A stretch of DNA of 64,000 nucleotides from Glaciimonas sp. Lineage in GTDB: Bacteria > Pseudomonadota > Gammaproteobacteria > Burkholderiales > Burkholderiaceae_D. The notes under the pieces were generated by a model. It made no database searches, was not told the DNA's origin, and saw nothing but the letters and a program-made list of their open reading frames with translations. The translations under genes and the position numbers were made by a program. The stretch spans positions 1-64,000 of the forward strand of contig JABBOV010000023.1 in assembly GCA_012927625.1 (NCBI GenBank). Reading direction: 5' to 3'. Every line of letters starts with the position of its first letter. Position 1 is the stretch's first letter. Below are positions 17,961-25,739 of this stretch, piece by piece.

Positions 17961-19271
17961 ATGTCTGTGTTCCACGTCGCTATGAAGCGCTACTTCATAA
18001 AACAGATTTTCAGCCAGGTGGATCTGTCCAAAGTCAAGGTTCCATTGATGTTGAGCCTGCTAAACCAGGTAATCAATAGCGGTGGAAATTTTGTAATTGG
18101 CGTTTATCTGGCTCGTGCGTTGCCTTTGGCGGACTTTGGTTTGTACGGCATCAGTTACGGTATCTGTATGTTGTATATCGGCGTCGGCAACGCCGTCCTA
18201 CTGACCCAAATGGTGGTCAACATGCCGGACAAGCCAGAAATGGGCAAAGAGGTTTATGCCAGCCGGATACTGCTGGGCGTGCTGATGCTTGGCGCAGTAA
18301 CGCTGACATTGGTCACGTTCGGCACGCTGGCCGCAATGCTGGTGCGGTCAGACTGGCAGCGCTATTTCGGCATTATTGCCACCATAACCATGACCTCGGT
18401 GGCCTTTCTGTGCAAAGAATTTTTAATTTCTTACGCTTACGTGCGGCGTCGGGAGAGGCTGGCGCTTTTGGTCAGTATTCTTTCGGTCGGCATCCTGTGC
18501 GGCGGACTGGCCATCGAATACCTGACTGGGATTGAACTTAGTGCACAAAACGTGCTGCTGCTGTACGCGGCGGGAGCCGCCGCCGGTGCCGCTGTCGGAT
18601 ATTGGTCATCGCCCTTGAGCATTGCCAGCAACACCCAAAACCTGATGCCGGATTTCATTGAGGCTTGGGGCCATGGACGCTGGGCGCTTGGCGGTGTATC
18701 AGCAACCTGGATTCAGGCACAAACGTATACCTATGTGCTGGCATTTTTTCTCGGCCCAGCCGGCGTTGGGCAGGCCAATGCCGCGCGCATCTTTATCTCG
18801 CCGTTCAATTTTCTGATTCCAGCGATTAATCAGATCGCGATCCCGCGCCTGGCCGATCTGCGCGCAAGCGATCGGGCCAGAATGTTGCGTGTGTCGGTGA
18901 TGCTGACGGCAGGCCTATTTTTTTTCGCGTTGGTCTATTCGGCGATATTACTCACTAATCTGGATTTTGTTTTCGCTACAGTACTGGGCCGGCAAGATGC
19001 AGGGATTCAGTCATTGATCCCGGTCTGGTGCGTTGTCCTCGTAGTTCAAATGGTGTTGACCGGCGGCAGCGCGCTGTTGCAGGTATTGCGCCGGTTTCGT
19101 ATCTTGGCGCTGATCAATATACCCAGCGCAATCGCTGCAATCGTTACGGCCATCATATTGATCCAGCAGTTCGGCGCGCGCGGCGCAATCTGGGGCACCG
19201 TGGCTGGTGAAATCGTACTGACAATTCTGATCTGGAGGGAAATTAAAAATGATCGAAAAGACAGCAATTGA
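17961..19271 (+). CDS. Polysaccharide flippase (Wzx, MATE/MVF-like)
   Basis: This 436-residue integral membrane protein has about 12 hydrophobic segments from residue 45 onward. The start is typical of oligosaccharide flippases (VPLMLSLLNQVINSGGNFVIGVYLARALPLADFGLYG), and there is a late conserved segment (ALINIPSAIAAIVTAIILIQQFGARGAIWGTVAGE). It would translocate the lipid-linked repeat unit to the periplasmic face. GAGAGGATTTTTC precedes the ATG. It lies 12 bases after the dehydrogenase gene and overlaps the next gene by 23 bases. Confidence 0.88.
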   Translation: MSVFHVAMKRYFIKQIFSQVDLSKVKVPLMLSLLNQVINSGGNFVIGVYLARALPLADFGLYGISYGICMLYIGVGNAVLLTQMVVNMPDKPEMGKEVYASRILLGVLMLGAVTLTLVTFGTLAAMLVRSDWQRYFGIIATITMTSVAFLCKEFLISYAYVRRRERLALLVSILSVGILCGGLAIEYLTGIELSAQNVLLLYAAGAAAGAAVGYWSSPLSIASNTQNLMPDFIEAWGHGRWALGGVSATWIQAQTYTYVLAFFLGPAGVGQANAARIFISPFNFLIPAINQIAIPRLADLRASDRARMLRVSVMLTAGLFFFALVYSAILLTNLDFVFATVLGRQDAGIQSLIPVWCVVLVVQMVLTGGSALLQVLRRFRILALINIPSAIAAIVTAIILIQQFGARGAIWGTVAGEIVLTILIWREIKNDRKDSN

Positions 19272-20166
19272 CGTCTGCATCGCTACATTCAAACGTCCGC
19301 TCGCCCTTCGCGAACTGTTGGAATCGTTGCGCAGTCAGAGCCTGAGTGGTATTTCGATGCGGCTTATTGTGGTGGATAACGACCAGCAGCAAAGTGCATG
19401 TGCTGTAGTGGATGATTTCCGCACTGATAGTGGGCTGGAAATTGTCTATGACGTTGAGCCGCAGCAAAACATCTCACTGGCGCGCAACCGGGCATTGGGT
19501 CACCTGCGTGCAGACTACTTTGCCTTTGTCGATGACGACGAAACGGTGTGCGAAGACTGGCTGCAGCGGCTACTCGATGGGCTGCATCACTATCAGGCCG
19601 ACATCGTATTCGGCCCAGTGATCAGCATCTTGCCTGAGGGTGCTCCGGCCTGGGCGCAGGCAAATTTCAAACGGGCACGACATCATTCAGGCGCAAAAAT
19701 GGAAACCGGCGGCGCCGGCAACGTACTAATGAAGCGTACTGTTTTGGCAGCCATGCAGCAGTACTTCAACCCGTCGTTCGGACTGACCGGCGGCGAGGAT
19801 ACCGATTTTTTTTACCGGATGCATCTCGCTGGACGTCGTTTGGTTTGGTGCGACGATGCCTGGGCGAGTGAGCCGGTGGCGCCTGAGCGGTTGTCACTCG
19901 CATGGCTGCGGCGGCGTGAATTTCGCGGCGGACAGAACTTCATGAAAATTTTCGTTCGCCGATACCCCGCTTACAGAAAACCCTTGTGGTTCGCGTTTAA
20001 GTCGGCACAAATAACCGGTGCGGTGCTCGCACTGCCACTGGTGCGGCTGACATCGTATCCGCTGTATGTGGCGTTGACCATCAGGGTAGCAGCCGCTTCG
20101 GGCCAGCTTTCTTATTGCTTCTTAGGAAAAGATTATGAAGAATACCGCGTCCATTCCAGCCACTGA
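19249..20166 (+). CDS. Glycosyltransferase family 2
   Basis: This 305-residue protein has the GT-A fold start DVCIATFKRPLALRELLESL and RLIVVDNDQQ. The nucleotide-sugar/metal site is FAFVDDDETVCEDWL, and GLTGGEDTDFFYRMHLAGR is the acceptor/base region. A hydrophobic C-terminal segment follows (ALPLVRLTSYPLYVALTI). It adds one sugar to the undecaprenyl-linked repeat unit on the cytoplasmic face; donor and linkage are unknown. It overlaps both neighbours (wzx by 23 bases, wzy by 32), showing coupled translation. Confidence 0.9.
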   Translation: MIEKTAIDVCIATFKRPLALRELLESLRSQSLSGISMRLIVVDNDQQQSACAVVDDFRTDSGLEIVYDVEPQQNISLARNRALGHLRADYFAFVDDDETVCEDWLQRLLDGLHHYQADIVFGPVISILPEGAPAWAQANFKRARHHSGAKMETGGAGNVLMKRTVLAAMQQYFNPSFGLTGGEDTDFFYRMHLAGRRLVWCDDAWASEPVAPERLSLAWLRRREFRGGQNFMKIFVRRYPAYRKPLWFAFKSAQITGAVLALPLVRLTSYPLYVALTIRVAAASGQLSYCFLGKDYEEYRVHSSH

Positions 20167-21538
20167 AGGCATGATCTTTTTGCCCAAACAAGGCTTCATC
20201 AATCGTTGGGGTGCCGTGCCGTTCCTGTGCTGGATCGCAGTGGTCGGCATGCCGCTTCAAAGGTCCCTGGAAGTATCCCAACCCATGTGGATGGCCGATG
20301 TCTATGCCTCGACCCTGGCTGCGACCTCGAACACTAGTTCGCTACAGTCGATTCCGTTCGTATTGTTCATGGCTAGCATCTACCTTTGTGCCGGATTGCT
20401 AGTGCTGGGGAAACCAAAAACTGCATTTTCTATTTTGCGACGCCAATGGCCACTGTTGCTGTTGATACTGTTCGTGGTGGCAAGCATGCTGTGGTCGCCG
20501 AACAAGGAAAAAGTGCTGATGAACGTTGTCCATAATCTAGGTGGACTGCTGGTCACGATGGCAGCCGCTTTGCGCTATCGGGCAAAGCCGTGGCTGTTGC
20601 CAAAACACATAGGCTATGTGCTTGGTGTCAATATTGTCGTGCATCTGGCTTCAATTTTGCTGCTGCCTTCCTTTGCCATCGAATGGGACGGTCGCTGGCG
20701 CGGACTGACTGGCCAGGCCAACGAATTGGGCGCAATCGCTTTCTGCACGTTTTGGGCCAATGCGGCGGTGCTGATAGGAACCAAAAAAGACAAATATCAC
20801 TTGCACCTGGTGTTGGCTGGATGTGCTGCTGCGGCGATGCTGGGGGCCAATAGCATGACATCAATCATCAGCTCGATTAGCGCGTTGGCAATGATTTATG
20901 TCGTCGCCGGAACTAACAGTCGATACCGTATTGGGGAGCGACTTTTCATAGGCGGTTTCGGCATGATCGTTCTGGTGGCGGCAGTCGGCGTGATGTTTCT
21001 GGGCAATGCCATGGATATCGGAAAACTGCTAGGGCTGGCCGGGCGCTCCGGCGACTTTACTGGCCGTACCGAAATTTGGTTAGAGGCGATCAAAGCTATT
21101 GTCGGGCGTCCTTGGGTCGGTTGGGGTTTTGATGATAATGCTTACTTGATCAAAACCACTGGCATGCCTTACACCACCTATCACAACGGCTATCTAGATC
21201 TGATGGCGCGCGGAGGCATAATCGCAATGGGATTATTCTTTCTACTGCTGGGAAACTGGTTGCTTCAGGTTACGAATCGCACCAGGGTTGGCAGCGACAT
21301 TGTGCCCTTTGCGATACCGTTCATCGGTTCGATGCTGATCTACAATTTAACGGAGGCGACTCTGGTCGCTCCACGCGACCAGATGTGGCTGATTTTGCTG
21401 GTAATTTTATTTCTCGGCGGATGCAGAAGATGGCCGCAGACGCGAATCAAACACTCCCGAAACGTGCAAATGCACCCAATGCCGTCTGAGGCAACCGGTT
21501 TCGAATCGTCGAATTACTCCCATCCAGGCCAATTATGA
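20135..21538 (+). CDS. O-antigen ligase/polymerase-like membrane protein (Wzy)
   Basis: This 467-residue protein has about 10-12 hydrophobic segments and a long periplasmic loop. It carries hallmarks of the Wzy_C family: GRTEIWLEAIKAI followed by GWGFDDN and the loop TYHNGYLDLMARGG. In a Wzx/Wzy pathway it polymerises repeat units at the periplasmic face. AGGAAAAG lies just before ATG. The soluble C-terminal tail (about 35 residues) is polar and probably cytoplasmic. Its stop overlaps the next start by ATGA. Confidence 0.87.
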   Translation: MKNTASIPATEGMIFLPKQGFINRWGAVPFLCWIAVVGMPLQRSLEVSQPMWMADVYASTLAATSNTSSLQSIPFVLFMASIYLCAGLLVLGKPKTAFSILRRQWPLLLLILFVVASMLWSPNKEKVLMNVVHNLGGLLVTMAAALRYRAKPWLLPKHIGYVLGVNIVVHLASILLLPSFAIEWDGRWRGLTGQANELGAIAFCTFWANAAVLIGTKKDKYHLHLVLAGCAAAAMLGANSMTSIISSISALAMIYVVAGTNSRYRIGERLFIGGFGMIVLVAAVGVMFLGNAMDIGKLLGLAGRSGDFTGRTEIWLEAIKAIVGRPWVGWGFDDNAYLIKTTGMPYTTYHNGYLDLMARGGIIAMGLFFLLLGNWLLQVTNRTRVGSDIVPFAIPFIGSMLIYNLTEATLVAPRDQMWLILLVILFLGGCRRWPQTRIKHSRNVQMHPMPSEATGFESSNYSHPGQL

Positions 21539-22749
21539 AACTTTCCCGTCATTTGGAGCCGACCCCGCAGTCGGTATATCAGTCCGTATCGCCCGATGCG
21601 GCAGCAAGGTCGATCACTGAATCGTCTACTCCACCCCGCCGGGTCATCATCGTCGAACGGCGGCTGCCACATTATCGCGTTTCTTTTTTCAATCAGTTGC
21701 GCACGCTGTTGATGCGTGAAGGGATCGAGTTGTTGTTGCTGATCGGTCATGGCACTCCCGAGGAAGGGAAAAAAAATGACCTCGGATTCCTCGATTGGGT
21801 TATACGTATCCCGACTTATTACTTACTGGGCGACAAGCTGTGCTGGCAGCCTTTCGGCGCTTACGCGAAGTCGGCTGATCTGGTGATTGTCAATCACGAA
21901 AACAAGCTGATTTACAACTTATGGCTACTATTCTTCCGGCATCCGCAACGTCTCGCTTTCTGGGGCCACGGGCGCAACATGCAATCGCAGGCGCCGAATG
22001 GCATCAAAGAATTGTTTAAGCGCTGGACAGTAAATAAGGCGGATTGGTGGTTTGCCTACACAGAAATGACAGCCGAATTGATTACCTCGAACGGCTTTCC
22101 GCGCGAAGCGATCACCGTTGTACAAAATGCGGCTGACACCAGCGCAATGGCAAGTTTGTGCGAAATGGTCGGCGACCGTGAATGCGCGCGGATACGCAAA
22201 GATATGCGCCTTGCGGAGGGGCCGGTCGGACTCTATCTTGGTTCACTTTACCGTGAAAAGCGGTTAGATTTTTTGCTTGAGGCGGCGCACCGAATTCGGC
22301 TGAAAATTCCGGCGTTTCAATTGGTGATCGCCGGTGCTGGTCAGGAACAGGAGGGTATCGAAGCTGCCGCTGCGCAGCACTCTTGGATCCGCTATGTCGG
22401 CCCGCTGTATGGCGCGGACAAGGCGAGCGCACTAATGCTGGCCGACGTTCTACTCAATCCCGGAGCGGTAGGTCTGGGAATTCAGGACTCATTTGTCAGC
22501 GGTACCCCGATGTTTACCACCGACTGTGGTCTGCACGGTCCAGAAATTTCCTATCTCAATTCAGGTAGAAACGGCGTCATGTCGGCCGACAACATTGACG
22601 CCTACACCGAGGCAGTCGTTGACATATTGTCCGACCCAGAAGCACTCGATCAATTGCGTCGCGGCACCTTGGCCAGCGGCCCGGAATACACTGTGGAAAA
22701 TATGGCAAATCGTTTCAAGCAGGGCGTTCTTGCTTGCCTGTCGGCATAA
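21535..22749 (+). CDS. Glycosyltransferase family 4/1-type
   Basis: This 404-residue GT-B protein has the acceptor-side start RRVIIVERRLPHYRVSFFNQ after a polar 35-residue leader. A middle segment reads RLAFWGHGRNMQSQAPNG, and the C-terminal donor half has GLYLGSLYREKRLDFLLEAA and LLNPGAVGLGIQDSF. The usual EX7E at the donor site is modified. It would extend the repeat unit. It is translationally coupled to wzy by an ATGA overlap and followed by a 128-base gap before the second deacetylase. Confidence 0.87.
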   Translation: MKLSRHLEPTPQSVYQSVSPDAAARSITESSTPPRRVIIVERRLPHYRVSFFNQLRTLLMREGIELLLLIGHGTPEEGKKNDLGFLDWVIRIPTYYLLGDKLCWQPFGAYAKSADLVIVNHENKLIYNLWLLFFRHPQRLAFWGHGRNMQSQAPNGIKELFKRWTVNKADWWFAYTEMTAELITSNGFPREAITVVQNAADTSAMASLCEMVGDRECARIRKDMRLAEGPVGLYLGSLYREKRLDFLLEAAHRIRLKIPAFQLVIAGAGQEQEGIEAAAAQHSWIRYVGPLYGADKASALMLADVLLNPGAVGLGIQDSFVSGTPMFTTDCGLHGPEISYLNSGRNGVMSADNIDAYTEAVVDILSDPEALDQLRRGTLASGPEYTVENMANRFKQGVLACLSA

Positions 22750-22877
22750 ATATTGATCACGAATAATATTCATGCCACGCATCGAGTGGAAGATAGGTAA
22801 ACAAGAAAAAGATAGCGGACAAACAATATAGCCAAGTACCGGGTACGGCGAACAGAACGTTAAAAGGAAGCTAAATA

Positions 22878-23654
22878 ATGGCGGCAGTATTTACCTACTC
22901 CACAGATGACGGTCATCCATCGGATATGCGGATTGCGGATCTTTTAAGCAAGAATAAGGTGAACGGTACTTTTTATATTCCGGTCAGTAATTGCGAAGGA
23001 CGCGACGTTCTGTCACAGCAGCTGATACGAGAAATCGGTAGTCGGTTCGAGATCGGTTCGCATACCTACGATCACTATCGCTTGAAAAACCTGACGGTAG
23101 CAGATGCGCGCTATCAGATCATTGAAGGCAAGAAGCAGCTGGAAAATATGTTGGGGACAGAAGTTGTTGGCTTCTGCTATCCCGGCGGCAAATATCACGC
23201 AAAGCATCTGGAAATTGTAAAAACCGCCGGTTTTCAATATGCCAGAACTACGATGAACCTGTGCTTCGATGCAGGCTCCAATCCATACGAAATGAGCACC
23301 ACGTTTCAGTTCTATCCACACGATAGAACGATATATCTGCGCAACTACGTAAAAAATGGAAACTGGTCAATGCGTCATGAAGGGCTCTGGCTGGCACTGA
23401 ATCAGAGTAACTGGATCGACCGTTTGTACTGCATGTTCGACTGGTCGTGCCAGCACAACACGATGTTTCACCTGTGGAGCCATTCGTGGGAAATCGACGC
23501 GCTCAATGCCTGGCAGGAATTGGATGCTTTCCTGGCTTACGTTGCCTCGCGCGTGCCGCTGGAGGACAGGCTTAGCAATCTACAATTGGCAGTTCGGTGC
23601 TATTCGGACGTTGGTGGCGCTGAAATCGTGCAGTCCAATTCGCTCAGATCATGA
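22878..23654 (+). CDS. Polysaccharide deacetylase (NodB-type), second copy
   Basis: This 258-residue protein has the NodB catalytic Asp pair in FTYSTDDGHPSD at the very N-terminus, metal ligands in IGSHTYDHYRL and GFCYPGGKYH. A distal catalytic His sits in HLWSHSWEID. There is no signal peptide, so cytoplasmic action on a lipid-linked intermediate is likely. AAAAGGAAGC precedes ATG. It belongs to a different subgroup from the deacetylase at 13014, which has the longer YHRID-type start. Its stop overlaps the next gene (ATGA). Confidence 0.88.
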   Translation: MAAVFTYSTDDGHPSDMRIADLLSKNKVNGTFYIPVSNCEGRDVLSQQLIREIGSRFEIGSHTYDHYRLKNLTVADARYQIIEGKKQLENMLGTEVVGFCYPGGKYHAKHLEIVKTAGFQYARTTMNLCFDAGSNPYEMSTTFQFYPHDRTIYLRNYVKNGNWSMRHEGLWLALNQSNWIDRLYCMFDWSCQHNTMFHLWSHSWEIDALNAWQELDAFLAYVASRVPLEDRLSNLQLAVRCYSDVGGAEIVQSNSLRS

Positions 23655-24820
23655 AAATCCTGATCGCTCATAATGCCTATCAGTTGAAGGGAGGCGAAGA
23701 TCGCGTGGTAGAAGCGGAGGCCGGGTTGCTAAAGCAATACGGCCACGACGTGGAAATCTACCGGAGGCATAACGACGAGCTGAATGTGATGTCGAAGACT
23801 TCGGCAGCGCTCTCGACAGTATGGTCGCGAAAATCAGCGGACGAGGTGGCGCACTATTGTCGGGTATTTCAACCTGATCTAATTCATGTACACAATACTT
23901 TCCCACTAATATCACCGTCACTATTTTGGGTAGCAAGCGCCAATCAGGTACCGGTGGTGCAAACCCTGCACAACTTTCGATTGCTATGTCCGCAAGCGAC
24001 TTTTTTACGGCAAGGGAAAATTTGCGAGGACTGCCTCGGAAAGCCTGCATGGCGATCGATACCGCGCAAATGCTACCGCGACTCAGAAATACAGTCGGCC
24101 GCGATCACAGGCATGTTGGCCATTCATCGCACGATTGGGACTTACCGCGAAAAAATCACCCGCTATATCGCATTGAACGCTTTCTGCCGGGACAAATTCG
24201 TGGAAGGTGGTTTGCCAGCCGAAAAGATTTGCATTAAGCCGAATTTCGCGGTATCGGACGTTCCACCCGGTGACTGCGTTCGTCGTGGTGGGCTATTCGT
24301 CGGTCGCCTTTCGACCGAAAAAGGGCTCGATGTACTGGTGGCCGCCACACCAGATCAAGGTCAATCCGAAATCGAGGTAATCGGCAGCGGCCCGCTCGAA
24401 GAATTGGCGAAAGCCCACTTCGGAGAAAGGTATTCCGGTTTCATGTCGCTTGAGCAGATCATGCAGAAAATGCGATCAGCCCGGTTCCTGGTTCTGCCAA
24501 GCATCTGCTACGAAAGTTCGCCATGCACGATTGCCGAAGCGTTTTCCTGTGGCTTGCCAGTGATAACAAGCCGACTGGGCGCACTGGCAGAAATTGTCGA
24601 GGACGGTGTAACCGGGCTGTTGTTCAACCCAGGAAGCAGTACCGATCTGGCAAAAAAAATTGCCTGGGCAAACGCCAATCCACAGCAGATGTTGCAGATG
24701 GGACAGGCCGCGCGCAGGGAATACGAAACTCACTATACGCCCGAACGAAACCACCAAATGCTGCTGGAGATATACGACGATGCAATCATTGCTGCCAAGA
24801 GATCGTTCTATGGTTCGTAA
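23651..24820 (+). CDS. Glycosyltransferase family 4/1-type
   Basis: This 389-residue GT-B enzyme begins MKILIAHNAYQLKGGEDRVV with the usual Gly-rich acceptor loop, then HVHNTFPLISPSLF and TLHNFRLLCPQATFLR. A Cys pair (CEDCLG) follows, which in this subgroup is part of a small insertion. The donor half has GLFVGRLSTEKGLDVLV and the EX7E-like ESSPCTIAEAFSCGLPVI. It transfers one sugar to the growing repeat unit. Translation is coupled to the upstream deacetylase by ATGA, and it overlaps wecG-like by 11 bases. Confidence 0.92.
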   Translation: MKILIAHNAYQLKGGEDRVVEAEAGLLKQYGHDVEIYRRHNDELNVMSKTSAALSTVWSRKSADEVAHYCRVFQPDLIHVHNTFPLISPSLFWVASANQVPVVQTLHNFRLLCPQATFLRQGKICEDCLGKPAWRSIPRKCYRDSEIQSAAITGMLAIHRTIGTYREKITRYIALNAFCRDKFVEGGLPAEKICIKPNFAVSDVPPGDCVRRGGLFVGRLSTEKGLDVLVAATPDQGQSEIEVIGSGPLEELAKAHFGERYSGFMSLEQIMQKMRSARFLVLPSICYESSPCTIAEAFSCGLPVITSRLGALAEIVEDGVTGLLFNPGSSTDLAKKIAWANANPQQMLQMGQAARREYETHYTPERNHQMLLEIYDDAIIAAKRSFYGS

Positions 24821-25583
24821 TTCCCAGCCGATCCTGGGCGCTACAGTCGATGCGTTGTCATGGGATCAAGCGATTCGCCAGATCGCCACATGGTCTGCTG
24901 CACGAGAATCCCGTTACATCTGCCTCTGTAACGTCCACTCGGTAGTGACTGCATCGCAGGATCCAGAATTCAGAACCGCGATTCAAGAGGCGGATCTCTG
25001 CGCCCCGGACGGCGCACCAGTGGCGTGGGCTTTGCGGCAACTGGGTTTTCCGTCGCAACAGCGTATTAATGGCCCTGATCTTATGTGGAAATATTTACAT
25101 GAGGCTAGCCGATTGGGACAGAAAGTGTTTTTTTACGGTAGTACGGACGCTACTCTGGCCCGATTGCGCATAATACTTGCGGTGCAGTTTCCCGACCTGA
25201 TTGTGGTCGGCACGTATTCGCCTCCCTTTCGTCCGCTGACGCCGAAAGAAGATCGAAAAGAGATCGATAAGATCAATCGGTCAGGTGCCAGCACAATCTT
25301 TGTGAGCCTGGGTTGCCCAAAGCAGGAAAAATGGATGTTTGCGCACCGCAGCCAGATACATGCTGTATTGATCGGTGTCGGCGCCGCGTTCGATTATCAC
25401 GCCGGAACTATAAAGCGAGCACCGCTCTGGATGCAGCGGCATGGACTTGAATGGCTATACCGCCTCGGCGCCGAACCGCGCCGTCTATTCAGGCGTTATG
25501 CAATCACCAATACGCTGTTCATCATTGGGTTTTCGAAACAGATCATGCTGCGAGCGCTCGGCAAATTCCGGTCGCGGGTCTGA
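24810..25583 (+). CDS. WecG/TagA/CpsF-family glycosyltransferase (GT26)
   Basis: This is a protein of 257 residues from the ATG at 24810, which overlaps the preceding gene end. The longer frame would extend 50 residues into that gene. Signatures are YICLCNVHSVVTASQDPEF, ADLCAPDGAPVAWALRQLG, FFYGSTDATLARL and FVSLGCPKQEKWM, then VGAAFDYHAGTIKRAPLW. Family members transfer ManNAc(A), Glc or GlcA onto lipid-linked intermediates at the inner membrane. With a WbpA/WecC-like dehydrogenase upstream, an acidic N-acetylhexosamine donor is plausible (inference). It is the last gene of the operon. Confidence 0.92.
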   Translation: MVRNSQPILGATVDALSWDQAIRQIATWSAARESRYICLCNVHSVVTASQDPEFRTAIQEADLCAPDGAPVAWALRQLGFPSQQRINGPDLMWKYLHEASRLGQKVFFYGSTDATLARLRIILAVQFPDLIVVGTYSPPFRPLTPKEDRKEIDKINRSGASTIFVSLGCPKQEKWMFAHRSQIHAVLIGVGAAFDYHAGTIKRAPLWMQRHGLEWLYRLGAEPRRLFRRYAITNTLFIIGFSKQIMLRALGKFRSRV

Positions 25584-25669
25584 AAAACTGCAGCCGTACC
25601 AGTTTCTTTGCCGAGGATTCTGATCTTGTAAGGTATCTGCTATCTCGAATTTGATTCGCCACTGCATAA

Positions 25670-25697
25670 TAAACGTGGGCCAGTGAGCCCACGTTTA
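25670..25697. terminator. Bidirectional hairpin between wecG-like gene and lipoprotein gene
   Basis: Perfect 11-base arms (TAAACGTGGGC / GCCCACGTTTA) flank the six-base loop CAGTGA. AT-rich sequence lies on both sides, so the hairpin could end transcripts from both convergent genes. It falls 87 bases after the exopolysaccharide operon and 43 bases before the end of the minus-strand lipoprotein gene. Confidence 0.75.
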
Positions 25698-25739
25698 TGC
25701 ACTTATTTACAGCGGGTTTTTCATCATCATCCGTTTTAT

